This document shows positions 35,101 to 44,735 of a DNA stretch of 64,000 bases, in pieces. The notes beneath the pieces were generated by a model. It saw only the letters and a program-made list of their open reading frames with translations, ran no database searches and was not told the origin of the DNA. A program made the position numbers and the translations under genes. Position 1 is the stretch's first letter. Every line of letters starts with the position of its first letter. This stretch comes from Casuarina equisetifolia (taxonomy: Eukaryota; Streptophyta; Magnoliopsida; Fagales; Casuarinaceae). The stretch lies in contig CM052361.1 of NCBI GenBank assembly GCA_028551475.1, positions 1,619,501 through 1,683,500 of the forward strand, read 5' to 3'.

Positions 35101-36132
35101 GGCCAGAGCTGCTGGAACTTCTTGTTGCTGATAACTGTGGTCAAACCTCCGATAACACTTCATCGCTGTATGGCCACGTTTAAGACAGATTTGGCAAGTT
35201 ATAATAAGGCGTATACCTTGTTCTTTGCCTTGTTGAGGATTTTCTATTTTTGGGGGAGGTCTTCATTGCTGATTTCTATTATTCTAAGTAGCAGGTACAA
35301 AGCCCTTACCTTGCGAAGAGAAGTTTTGACCTGAACGACCTCCTCCTCTTGTTTGTCCTCTACCTTCTCCTCGTCCAAAGCGTTGCGTAACAAATACAGC
35401 ATTTTGATTTTGAGGATAAGAATAGCTAAGGAGTCTAGATTCACAGGCTTGAAGCTGTGAAATTACATCTTCAAAGCACAGAACTGGAGGCTTAAGCATG
35501 GTCTGTTTAAAGGACTGATAGTCCTTGCCAAGGCTTTGTAGCAACCTAAAGGTTTTGCCCGAATCTGAGATTGGTTTGCCGATGGAGCATAACTGGTTAA
35601 GAATGGATTGGAAGTCACTTAGATGGTCGGCTAGTGGGCGGTTCTCTTTCTGGAGAGCATGAAGTTGTGCAAGGAGAGTAAACTCTTGGGATTCGGACTT
35701 CTGTGCGAATCTATTGGCCAGAGTTTGCCACACTTGAGCTGCTGTCTCAAGCTCAAAAATATGACCTACAACTTCCTTAAAGAGAGTTGCGATGAGCTAA
35801 GACTTAACAAGGTCATCACTCTGCTCCCAGTCTTCGTAGGCAGGATTCATTTCTTCTTTACCTTCTCTAACAATCTTCTTGGCCGGAGGTTGGGTTTCTC
35901 TTGTAAGAAAACCCATGAGCTTCTGAGTTTTCACAAGTGATTTCACTTATGTAACCCATGCCAAATAATTTTTGCCATTAAGTTTAACATTGATAAAATT
36001 TGCAATGTTAATGGCATTTGGATAAGGATAATGAGGCTTTTCAATGGCCATTTGAGATTTAGTTGGTCAGAGAAGAATTGGGGAAGTAGGAAAAAAAAGG
36101 ATCCCAGAAGAGGACCTGCTCCGGTACCAAAA
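32188..36132 (-). mobile_element. Ty1/copia internal region, gag to RNase H (decayed)
   Basis: On the minus strand from the primer binding site (complement of 36118-36129, TGGTACCGGAGC), the region carries gag (35733-35284; 'LTLLAQLHALQ'-like and 'LGKDYQSFKQTML' motifs), a zinc-knuckle remnant, gag-pre-integrase and integrase ('WHSHLGHPSENVL', 'EKVHSDLWG'; 35163-33953), reverse transcriptase ('VGCRWVFKTKL', '[13 protein letters not shown]', 'LRRALYGLKQAPRPWYDRF'; 33515-32778) and RNase H (32648-32188) up to 'SWSSRRQ', where it stops abruptly. Frames are broken by several stops, so it is non-functional. About 75-90 residues of RNase H that should follow are absent here. Confidence 0.85.
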
Positions 36133-36450
36133 TGAAAGTTGGAAAACTAGAACAAGGAGAGAGAAAGTGAGAAAAATGCGTTTATTCAAGAAAAGCAAAG
36201 TACATCGGAGTAGTTTTTTTGTAATGGTGATACACGATGGTGTATTTATGCAGTGTAAAGAGGAAACGACTAGCTTAACTTAACGGCTAGCAGAGCATTA
36301 ATGGAGGTAACGGCAAACTATACAGTCGGAGTTTAAACGGCAACGGTTGCCTGCCTGGGTTTGGCCTGGGTTTACGTGCTCTGTTTTGATGTTCAGGCGA
36401 GGCACTGGAGAGAGAAGAAGGAGAAGCTAGGAGAAGCTTCTTTTGACTTT
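36133..36450 (-). repeat. Single copia LTR in the middle of the permuted element (right edge approximate)
   Basis: On + it starts TGAAAGTTGG at 36133, three bases from the primer binding site, and extends to about 36450, where coding for the copia C-terminus ends. No second copy of this LTR is seen near 32188, where a normal element would have it. Confidence 0.6.
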
Positions 36451-36609
36451 TCAAACTTGCATTTTGCTTTTGGGTGGCTTACGTTGCTGAGTATTTTGCT
36501 TTTTATCCCCCAGCAAACTTGGCGGGGCGGGTGGCGCGACACCGAGTTTGGAGCGAAACAAGCAGAACGATGAGCATGAGAGTGGCTTAGTGAGGATGTC
36601 TGCAAGTTG
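36451..36609 (-). pseudogene. copia polyprotein C-terminal tail, on the far side of the LTR
   Basis: The complement reads 'QLADILTKPLSC' followed by 'FRSKLGV' and a basic tail to a TGA at 36451-36453. This is the standard end of a copia polyprotein, yet it lies upstream of the LTR and primer binding site, not downstream of the RNase H fragment at 32188. With the body at 32188-36132 it forms a permuted or tandem arrangement around one LTR. Confidence 0.8.
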
Positions 36610-36625
36610 AGGATGTCTGATACCA

Positions 36626-36637
36626 TGGTATCAGAGC
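36626..36637 (+). other. Primer binding site for initiator-Met tRNA
   Basis: TGGTATCAGAGC is the classic plant iMet primer binding site. It is on the opposite strand from the copia element and belongs to the TRIM-like element whose right repeat begins at 36721. Confidence 0.75.
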
Positions 36638-36720
36638 TAGGACCCTCTAAACCGGATGGACCCCACAATGGACCAGACACACACCGGCAAAAATTAACTG
36701 GGTGTTCGTCTGCATGGGAG

Positions 36721-36848
36721 TATTGAAACTACACGAAAGGCAGTCCCATACCGAGGCGAGGGAACCCAATTTTGCGCTTTATAAAGGTGCTGGTGCCCCC
36801 TTACAATTACCGAGTTCTTGGTTTTTCAACTGGGCCTACACTTCTACA
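36721..36848 (+). repeat. Right TRIM-like terminal repeat (complete)
   Basis: The repeat is 128 bp, TATTGAAACT...CTTCTACA, preceded by the purine-rich 'gcatgggag' (possible polypurine tract) and followed by the TCCTG target duplication and the resumed DUF247 frame. Confidence 0.75.
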
Positions 36849-36960
36849 TCCTGGACATAAAATTCAAACATGGCGTCGTAGAAATTCCTCCGATGTTAAT
36901 TCATGATCTGACAGAAACTGTCTTTCGTAACCTCATTGGCTTCGAACAATGTTCTTCCTG
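36849..36960 (+). pseudogene. DUF247 copy 7, 3' fragment (truncated)
   Basis: The frame resumes with 'LDIKFKHGVVEIPPM', then 'IHDLTETVFRNLIGFEQC', and ends at a TGA (36958-36960) where intact copies continue 'YPNC'. The sequence after it is unrelated, so the last 120 or so codons, including the membrane segment, are gone. Confidence 0.85.
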
Positions 36961-37784
36961 AATCGGTACTACTAATCTTCTCTAGCGACTGAGAAAGGAA
37001 GGCATAATCAGATAATTTATTTGTCTTTTTAAACTTATCTTGGAGTGTTTAACTAGGGGCAGGTATTGTTAAGACAAAGGCATAATGGTTCCTTTGTGCT
37101 CACAATATTACAAGATTAAGAATTTCAGTTAACAAGCTAGTAGCTCAGTAGTTAACAGTTGGCTATTAGGATTCAAATTATGGTTGGATACCTTTTTTAC
37201 TTAATTTTTTTTAAAAAAAAGAAAACGGAGGATTTATTTTTTTCAGAAAAAGTCTTTATTACGAGACAACAATTTGTTGAATTTTGCCTTGTGATCTTTG
37301 CAATGGATGCTAAGAATGGTATTGTTTTCTTGTCCTTGTTTTTGATCATCTTTTGTTCTTAGTATTCTTGATTTGATTATGTAGATCTTGAGTTTTTTGT
37401 TGTGTTCGAAATGGATTAAAGCCTACATAATTTACTCCATTAATTCTTTCTAATACTTTTATTACTTGAGCTTTTTGATAACTAAAAAATCACTTTTTAT
37501 TTTTTACTTTTACCAAGTCTTTTAGGCTTCACAATTGTAAACTAATATATATATATAATAAGAGGAAGAAGAAAACATTTATTGGAGCTCCTTTGTAGGT
37601 CACGACAAGCTTCAAACTTCTCATTAATCAAGGTACTTGGCAATACGCATAAGAAAGTTCTTTTTTAAAAAAACAGAAAAGTCACCTTATAAGAAAAATG
37701 ATTACTTATTTTCATACATTATGATAATATTTAAATGATACGGCAATTTTCATTACTTCTCTTTAGCCTAATATTTAAGATACA
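36961..37784. other. Intergenic DNA after copy 7
   Basis: AT-rich with no recognised gene. A short stretch at about 37135-37190 has tRNA-like box A and box B resemblance ('tagctcagtagttaa', 'ggattcaaatt') followed by an A/T-rich tail, which might be a SINE fragment; too weak to call. Confidence 0.4.
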
Positions 37785-39110
37785 AACAAGCTTATGTCCC
37801 CGGTGCATTTTTTATTGGGTCATTCCATCATGGCCGTCAAAACTTGAAAGCCTCGTAAAAATATTAGAACCAAATATTTGAACACCCAATGGACCGACCA
37901 AACAAAGCCACTTCTATTAAGGCCATGGAGAGAGAGGCCCGTGAGTGTTATGCTGGCAAAATCCTTGCTTTCAAAATGCCATGACTAGACATTGGCAGAA
38001 AACCAGGTCCCTTGGATGGTACCGTAAACATTTGTTCATCAAGACCGAGGACCATGGACAGGAGAACACTGCTGAACTCGCCACCATCATTTGTGGTGGC
38101 ATTTTTATGTTCACTTTGCCTTTTCCGGATGACTCTATTAGAGAAGTCAAGCATAATTTAGACCTCAGACAAACTATGTTATAAAAACATATTCATACAA
38201 CACATCCAGACCAGGGGTAAAAGAAATACGTATATACTCAGAATGCCTATGAAAAAAATGGAGGGACTCAACATCTAGAGGGGAAGAAGAAGGTCGGTTA
38301 GAATTGTGTGAATTATGCAATAAGTATGCACATTCCTAACAATCCTAAAAGAATACTGATAATTTATGTGGTTTAAAAGCAACCATCTGTACATTCATGA
38401 AAGTTTTAATCTAACATTATTTTAAGATTTTCATACACTAAAAACCCGCCATAAAAATTTCCTCTTTGGATAACTCGATTTATTTCACTATTCTGATGAA
38501 TATAGATCATTACCTACCTGACAGCTCAGTTAAAGTAACCAAGAGATTTTCAACTAAATGATGGCTATTCGACTCCCAGCCCCCTTTTACCTAAGAAAGG
38601 AAATAAAATAGAAAAGTTTGACAACTCTTGGGCAGGTTTTAGGAAGAGAAGGGGATGGCAGGTTACATTGGAAACTTGTCCCTCAGCACAGACCCTCGTA
38701 GAGGCTGGAATCAAATCCAAAATGGTCCGGCAATGGTGTCCTGGAAATACCCTAATTACTAGTGCATCAGACAGTAGAAACAAGTTCTCGAAACCTCACC
38801 TTCTCAGAACAATGTTATCCACGAAATACTAGCAAGTCATGAAGATTGTTGTGGTGCTGATGTCCACATTTTTTAAGGTGGATTTAAACCCTCCTCACAG
38901 AAGTGATCATCAATAATAATATCATTGATAACTTGTTGAATCCTGAGGATGCGGCACGAGGAGATTACCATCACGAATACCTTGCCGTGCAAGTGGCCTA
39001 GATGGCGTGCAACGCAAGTAGCACTACATCCTTATGAAAGTTGTATCATTGGATATCTCTAATATCTTTTTCAAAGCCAATTATGAAAAGAAAGAGCTGT
39101 TGTTGGCTGT
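37785..39110 (+). pseudogene. DUF247 copy 8, heavily decayed remnant
   Basis: About 37785-38155 retains the N-terminal blocks in broken frames: 'KAYVPGAFFIG', 'FHHGRQNLKA', 'MEREARECYA', 'ENQVPWMV'. About 38690-39110 retains C-terminal traces: 'VEAGIKSKMV', a 'GVLEIP'-like stretch, 'EQCYP', 'WPRWRAT'-like coding, and the usual 3' flank 'gccaattatgaaaagaa'. About 38160-38690 between them is unrelated. It is the oldest inactivated member and marks the end of the array. Confidence 0.75.
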
Positions 39111-41387
39111 TGGAAGTGCGTTTTGAAGTGGGCAACGAGTTGATTGTGGGTTGTTCACAACCTTAATTAGTTGCAAAAATTGCAGTGGAGAAATGCGTGA
39201 GAAACTTGTTTTAAACAGATTTTCCATTCCATCACTGACAAGTTCTTCGAAACAAACAAAAAAATAGAGATTTGCCTGCCGCTTAAGTTGGCCTCTCCCC
39301 TCCCACTTTTCATGTTTAATACTTGATGGGCAATGAAGACTTATTCTCTTTGTGCCTCTGGTGTTGGTAGAGACAGAAGAATGAATCATTCAATGCAAAG
39401 TATAGAAATGGTGGGGACTCATTCATTTTGCACCACACAAAGAGGCTTGAGAATAATTCTTCCATTTTTTTATACAATTTGGGACAAGAAAGTCGAAATA
39501 TTAAGGGAAGAAGAAGAGGGAGAAGAAGAGGTCTTGCTTTTTTCAACATACCAAAAGGAAAATCGCAACAAGCGTGAGAGACAAATGGAAAATGAACTCC
39601 TTCCATTTTGTTGATTGGTGAGATTCACTTGTCTTCATCTTGGCCAAAAATTTGGCCTTTGATTTTCACAATATTCCCATCATCATTCCCACTTTGACTA
39701 ATAATAACATATAATTGTATTATTCTTAATTTATGAAAATTTTAAGAAAATAAATTATGAAATCTTTGTTGACTCATATAAGAAAAAAATTGATATATCC
39801 AGATAGGGAAAAAATATTGTCATACGTATTAGCTTAGTTAGAGCTAGGGCAGCCTCAAATTTAAGAGGCTTTAAGTTTGACACCTCCCAAATCTTTACTT
39901 CCGTTTTACCTAACTTTTGAAGAAAAAAAAAAACAAAAAGGGATGAAATCTCTCTTGTGGGACGAGGTCATTTCACAAGGACAATTTTCAACAAAGGAGA
40001 AGGGAGAGGTCATGCTTTTCTCAGCATACCAAAAGTAAAATCTCATCAAGCATACCAAAAGTAAAATCTCATCAAACGCGAGAACCCGTGGAAATTTAAC
40101 TCCCTTCACTTTCTTGATTGGTGGGATTCATCCCCGTTATCTAGGCCAACAGTTTGGCCTCTGATTTTCACAATATTCCCATGATCATTCCCACTTTGAC
40201 AAACAAAAGGGTCAGTCTTGAATGAAGTGAACTCTCCTTAAGTTCATCATATCGCAAACTTAGAAGTCAATGTAGAAACGAAGATGGGGGAAGATGCTCT
40301 CTGGTCCCACGTCGTTTTGTACATGTTTTCGCATTCCTTTTGGTTGGTGGTTCAGGTAGTTTTGGCGGTGTTATGCATCGTCCTCACAAACATTGAAAGC
40401 GGCCTTCTGCCATCGTTCTTAATAACTTTGAAACCATGCGTTCCCTCTGCACCTTCGCTGCCTTCTTCAAGTCTCTTTCCCACGTGGGAAAACTGGGGTG
40501 CGTTCACTTGTTATCCATGCACTCGTTTTGGTAAAAGAAAGTGCAGGGAAAGAGATGGTGAACTCACAGGTTTTTCTTCAGGAATTTGGTCAGCCGTACA
40601 AGTCACGAAGGAAGGTGAATTTGTATCTTCTTCAAAGCTTAATTTGAACGCGGCCGTCAAACGAACCATAAATGAATGCGTGGTATTCCTCACGTGGAAA
40701 TTGGCTCAGTTTTTCAACTTTCAAAGAAGGTCATTGCTGACGCATGGGTTGATGCGACGTAGTGCTCTTTATGCTCTTTTCCTATTTTCCTATAAAAGAA
40801 CACAAAAGTCTAATCCATTAACCCATTACCAATGTGCTATAATTTTACTGTGTCATTTCATCGCCCAATATTAGCAAACATATCCCACAACTTTAGAAAT
40901 CAGAAATTTCAAAACTTTTGTAAATATTTATAATGATTTATATCTTATGTCTCTAATTGATGAAATCTTTTTTATATAAAAATATAAATTTACATGAATA
41001 AAAATCAATAAATAGAAACATAGGAATATATTTCAATATATTCAAAATATCATTCAAAGTTATAAAAAAAATAAAGGTTAGAAGCGTTCAAATTTTCTTT
41101 AAAATAACATTTTCTTATAATAATTTTGTACTTCAAAACTGAAAAGAATTGATGGGCTAAACACACATTTGAAATGTATTGTTATTAATTTCATTAATTG
41201 GATCAAAATTTGAACAAAAAACCCAATTTAAGAAGAATTCTATTTGCATAAATTTCAATGAATGAAACCTTACTTGTAATTTATAGCTACACAAAATGCA
41301 CAAGATAGTATGGATGAACGACGTTTGTCTAGCTTGAAAGCCATCAGACTAAAGACTAATGGCGGGAGAGTAAGACCTATTGTAGGA
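39111..41387. other. Intergenic DNA with local duplications
   Basis: This contains a duplicated segment (39527-39700 and 40005-40200) and a diverged segment (about 40250-40520) whose partner is near 43235-43450. A 196-codon open frame at 40284-40874 (+) has no recognisable domain and partly overlaps the duplicated DNA; I do not call it a gene. Confidence 0.5.
39527..40200. repeat. Direct repeat pair, spacing about 480 bp
   Basis: 39527-39700 and 40005-40200 share 'agaggtc.tgcttttctcagcataccaaaag', 'gattggtg.gattca', 'ggccaa..atttggcct.tgattttcacaatattccca.catcattcccactttgac'. The second copy also holds a perfect 26-base tandem duplication (40023-40048 and 40049-40074, starting gcataccaaaagtaaaatct). 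Confidence 0.75.
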
Positions 41388-42815
41388 GGCTTCCTTTGAA
41401 TAAGATCCTCTTGCTATGTTAGAGGTACATTCAACTGCCTCCTCCTCATCCATGCATCCATTTTATATGTTTCTAATAATAATCAAGTTTAATGATCCTT
41501 GACACACCCCTTAAAGTTTAATGTCAATAAAATTACAAGACATACACCTTGTTAAGGGGGAGATAATGTTGATTTGTCATTGAAGCCTTAGTCATAATAT
41601 CTGCAAATTGATTACTACTCCCAACAAGTACTTTACTAATCAAACCATGATGATGGATCTTTCCATGAATAAAATGACATGAGACATCAATATGCTTACT
41701 TTTCTAATGGAAAACTAGTTTTTGTCAATTTATATGTTGCTTCATTGTCATAATTTAGTAAAACTAGTTATGGCACCTCAATCCTCATATCTTTTAACAA
41801 GCTAACCACCCAAATAATCTCACAAGTAGTGGTTACTATAGTCTAATACTCTATCTTAGTCAAAGAAATAGTAAGGATAGGTTGTTTTTTGCTCTTCCAG
41901 GATATTGTTGAATTCCTAGGATAAGATAAAGACTAATAGTAGATCTTCACACCATGGACCCTTTGTATAACTAGCATTATAATAAGCTCATAAAAGAAAC
42001 TTACCATTTGAAGGAAAATGCAAACCAATCTCCATTTTTCCCTTAAGATACTTAACTATATAAATAGTTGTATTCCGATGTAATTTTTTTAAAGCATACA
42101 TTAATCGACTCAAGAGGTGTATTGGAAAAAAACATGTCAAGATGCGTCATATTAAGATAATTTAGTTTTCCAATTAACTATTAATAACTTAAAAATGCTC
42201 TCTAAAGGTGGATCATTTACCTATGGATGAACTTACTTGTCATATTTTAAGCTCATAAATAATACATTTTGTCTCCATAGGATTACCAACTAGCTATACC
42301 CCTAAAAGTTCCATTTTAGATACCAACTCTAAAATGTAAAGCATTGACTCAAATGCATTTCATTGTGTCACAAAGGATCTTAACTCCAAGAAATTACTTG
42401 AGTTCTCTCAAATCTTTGTTGCAAAAAATGGAATATAGGTAAGCCTATAAAGCCTTAGTCTCTTACACATCATTTCCAAGGATTAAGATGTCAATTGAAT
42501 ATATGAGCACCAAAATCATACTAGCATTTTGACCCTAAATGAAAAGCAAATAATCATATAATCAATCATCCACATTGAGAAGCAATAGACTATATACTTT
42601 TGATTGTTACTAAATCTGTTGTAGGAAAAAATGTCTCATGATAATCTATATCTTTTATCATATTGCCCCTTCTTTGAGTTGGCATAGGACAAACTCTAGG
42701 AAGCTTCATTTGGATAAGATTGTACTGACATGTTAAAGGTACACTAGCTACCACCTCCTTGTCCACACTTACATCTTGTATCTTTCTAATAATAATCAAC
42801 TCTAATGATCCTCAA
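41388..42815 (-). mobile_element. Decayed, internally deleted copia element with terminal repeats
   Basis: About 41540-41760 is clearly related to the RNase H end of the element in copy 4 (same block order as 17640-17850, for example 'tgttgatttgtc.ttgaagccttagtc', 'aaaccatga', 'ataaaatgacat'). About 41960-42670 carries RT traces, including the antisense of 'VDDILI' and the 'gagaaaatgtctcatgataat' block. Direct repeats flank it: 41390-41506 and about 42700-42812 ('ttctaataataatcaa', 'taatgatcct'). A polypurine tract (complement of 41507-41513, AAGGGG) abuts the left repeat, so these are remnant LTRs. Gag and integrase are missing. Confidence 0.65.
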
Positions 42816-44190
42816 TAGAAACAAAGAAACTCTTCCTCTTACAATTTTTCTTAATTGATTAAATCTTATATCTTACATCCTTAATGACTTTTGCAACAAA
42901 GGTTGTGCTTTCTAGGTTTTGATCATTTAATTTCCTTTTATTGTTTTCATTCTAAATGTAATAGAATTTAATTTTTGACAAATTACAATCTGGTTATGAG
43001 TTAAGAATTAGAAAGACTTAAGGTTGATTCCATTGACTACTAGCCAATATATTTACTCAAGAAATCCTTTTTAGAATAACTAGTTGGTGATTGGATTTCT
43101 AAACCCTAACAATCTCAGGTTGAGTCAAAAAAATTTAACTTGTTATTTTAAAATTCTTAGCCAATCTTTCCACAACAAGTAACCATAACCCCAAATGTAA
43201 TATTCGCAATAAAAAAAGGCCAACAATTTTCCCAAATTCAGAAGTCAATTTAAGCCACTCCCTTTCCCACCCCAATTTTCCTGCACTTCTTCTCATTGGT
43301 TACTGAGGTAGTTGTGACGGTTCACTACGCCGTCTTCTAGAAAGTTGAAGTCGGGCATTTGTTTTTCCTCCAGAATTTGAAAACGTTCTTACCTTCTTCT
43401 TTGTTGATTCCCTCTTCGAGACATTTTCCCATTTCAAGTGGGGTGAGGCCCTTGATTTCTGGGTCTAGGAGGTCCAGAGCCACCAGGAGAATAGAAAACA
43501 TAAGAAAATAGAGAAACCAATTGCGTGTAGACAAGGTTGAAAGATATGGTATTTCTTCTTAAAAATCAAGGCCATGAGTTCTAGAATCTTTTTAACTACT
43601 AAGTTCTAATACTAATTGTTGAAAAATAAATATTTTTTTTATGATCATTGTTAAGAGATTACACGGACCGTGAAGAAATATATACATAACAAATACTATA
43701 TAACGTAAAAAGTTTATCATTTTTTATGATTATCAATTTTTTTATAACCCAACAAATCACTCCTAAACATATTTAGGTCATCTAAAAATACAGCCAAAGG
43801 AATTTAACTAACACTTTTTTTTTTTTGCAAGATTTTTCATACAAGCCTTCTATACCATCTCAACTATCCCTTTTCAAAATAATTGTATTTATAGATAATT
43901 GAAATAAATCGTAATTAATGAAATTACCATTTTGCCCTTTATGACTTCACGGCTGACATTTTTAACGTTTGGTTTGAAGCACGTAAATATAGACTTTCTT
44001 TTTGTGTCGAATGTCTTCAAATATAACAGGTTTTTAAAAATTGGTAATTCCCTCCATTGTTGACGAGTTAGATATGGAGGTCTCTGTTGAAATTTTCCGA
44101 AGGCCGTCAAATCACAGCCCGGTCTTCACCCTGGTTGACGAAAGCACGCTGAAACGCGAGGTTGTACGGTCAACCCACAACCCACAACAC
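42816..44190. other. Intergenic DNA upstream of the calmodulin-like gene
   Basis: AT-rich. The only candidate is a 65-codon minus-strand frame (43337-43534), listed separately. Nothing else is recognised. Confidence 0.5.
43337..43534 (-). CDS. Candidate small secreted peptide (weak)
   Basis: The 65-aa frame has a strongly hydrophobic N-terminus ('WFLYFLMFSILLVALDLL', about 6-23) that could be a signal peptide, then a charged tail with two Cys. The DNA is partly conserved in a diverged copy near 40320-40520, where the complementary strand keeps a 'GKxLEEG' stretch but is not open throughout. I know no family for it. It may be chance. Confidence 0.2.
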   Translation of the reverse strand: MSTRNWFLYFLMFSILLVALDLLDPEIKGLTPLEMGKCLEEGINKEEGKNVFKFWRKNKCPTSTF

Positions 44191-44199
44191 GCGGCATGA

Positions 44200-44218
44200 T
44201 GGGATTATATATATATAA
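44200..44218 (+). promoter_or_regulatory. TATA box of the calmodulin-like gene
   Basis: 'attatatatatataacc' lies about 100 bases upstream of the ATG at 44313, the normal place for a plant TATA box with a short leader. Confidence 0.55.
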
Positions 44219-44312
44219 CCTTGCGTTCTTGCCCGGTAGACAGGTTGGGTTTCGACTCTTCTACAGACCTCAGTAGTTTCGGTTTTTGGCATTCGTAAAC
44301 CTCCATAAGATA

Positions 44313-44735
44313 ATGGACAAGCGCACGCAGTACGAGCAAGTTTTGAAGCATTTCGACGGCAACGGAGACGGGAAGATATCTCCATCCGAGCTGCAGCAGC
44401 GGGTTCAGAAGATGGGCGGGGAGCTGTCGCTGCCGGAGGCGGAGGCTGTGGTGGAGTTGCTTGACTCCGACGGCGACGGCTTGCTGGGGTTGGAGGACTT
44501 CGTGCGGTGCGTGGAAGGGGTGGAGGAGGAAGAGAAGGTGAAGGATTTGAGGGAAGCGTTTAAGATGTACGAGATGGAAGGTTGTGGGTGCATAACGCCG
44601 AAGAGTCTCAAGAGGATGCTTAGTAGACTAGGCGAGTCGAAGAGTATTGATGAGTGCAAAGCGATGATTGCGCCGTTTGATCTGAATGGAGATGGGGTTC
44701 TCAACTTTGATGAGTTTAGAGTGATGATGTTGTGA
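44313..44735 (+). CDS. Calmodulin-like EF-hand calcium-binding protein (CML)
   Basis: This is a 140-aa intronless gene. Four EF-hand regions are visible: loop 1 '[12 protein letters not shown]' (about 15-26), loop 2 '[12 protein letters not shown]' (about 51-62), a degenerate loop 3 around '[14 protein letters not shown]' (about 87-100) that lacks the acidic residues at loop positions 1, 3 and 12, and loop 4 '[12 protein letters not shown]' (about 123-134). Three functional calcium sites and one dead one resemble the small CML19/CML30/CML31-type proteins. The start is the ATG at 44313; an in-frame upstream reading to 44286 begins with TTG and is not expected to be used. It probably acts as a cytosolic calcium sensor; no kinase or enzyme domain is attached. 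The coding DNA is notably GC-richer than its surroundings, as in many intronless CML genes. Confidence 0.93.
   Translation: MDKRTQYEQVLKHFDGNGDGKISPSELQQRVQKMGGELSLPEAEAVVELLDSDGDGLLGLEDFVRCVEGVEEEEKVKDLREAFKMYEMEGCGCITPKSLKRMLSRLGESKSIDECKAMIAPFDLNGDGVLNFDEFRVMML

Larger units (their letters stand above)
32090..36853. mobile_element. Composite insertion: TRIM-like terminal repeats enclosing a permuted copia element
   Basis: DUF247 copy 7 is interrupted between 32094 and 36849. TCCTG occurs on both sides (32090-32094 and 36849-36853), a 5-bp target duplication (ATCCTG if the preceding A counts). Both ends carry the same sequence starting TATTGAAACT: 32095-32187 on the left and 36721-36848 (128 bp, ending CTACA) on the right. 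A + strand primer binding site TGGTATCAGAGC lies at 36626-36637, only about 83 bases before the right repeat, which is the layout of a TRIM (terminal-repeat retrotransposon in miniature). Inside the left repeat, at about 32188, copia sequence begins. The two terminal repeats differ at 9 of 93 positions, all transitions. Confidence 0.75.

Noticed and set aside
37135..37190. tRNA-like box A and box B sequence, possible SINE
   Set aside because: Box matches are loose, no target duplication or second copy was found, and the fold was not convincing.
40284..40874. 196-codon + strand frame with hydrophobic N-terminus
   Set aside because: No family motif, and the N-terminal third overlaps a diverged duplicated segment whose other copy is not open on this strand.
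44286..44312. N-terminal extension of the calmodulin-like protein
   Set aside because: The extension would need a TTG start; the ATG at 44313 gives a normal CML N-terminus just before the first EF hand.
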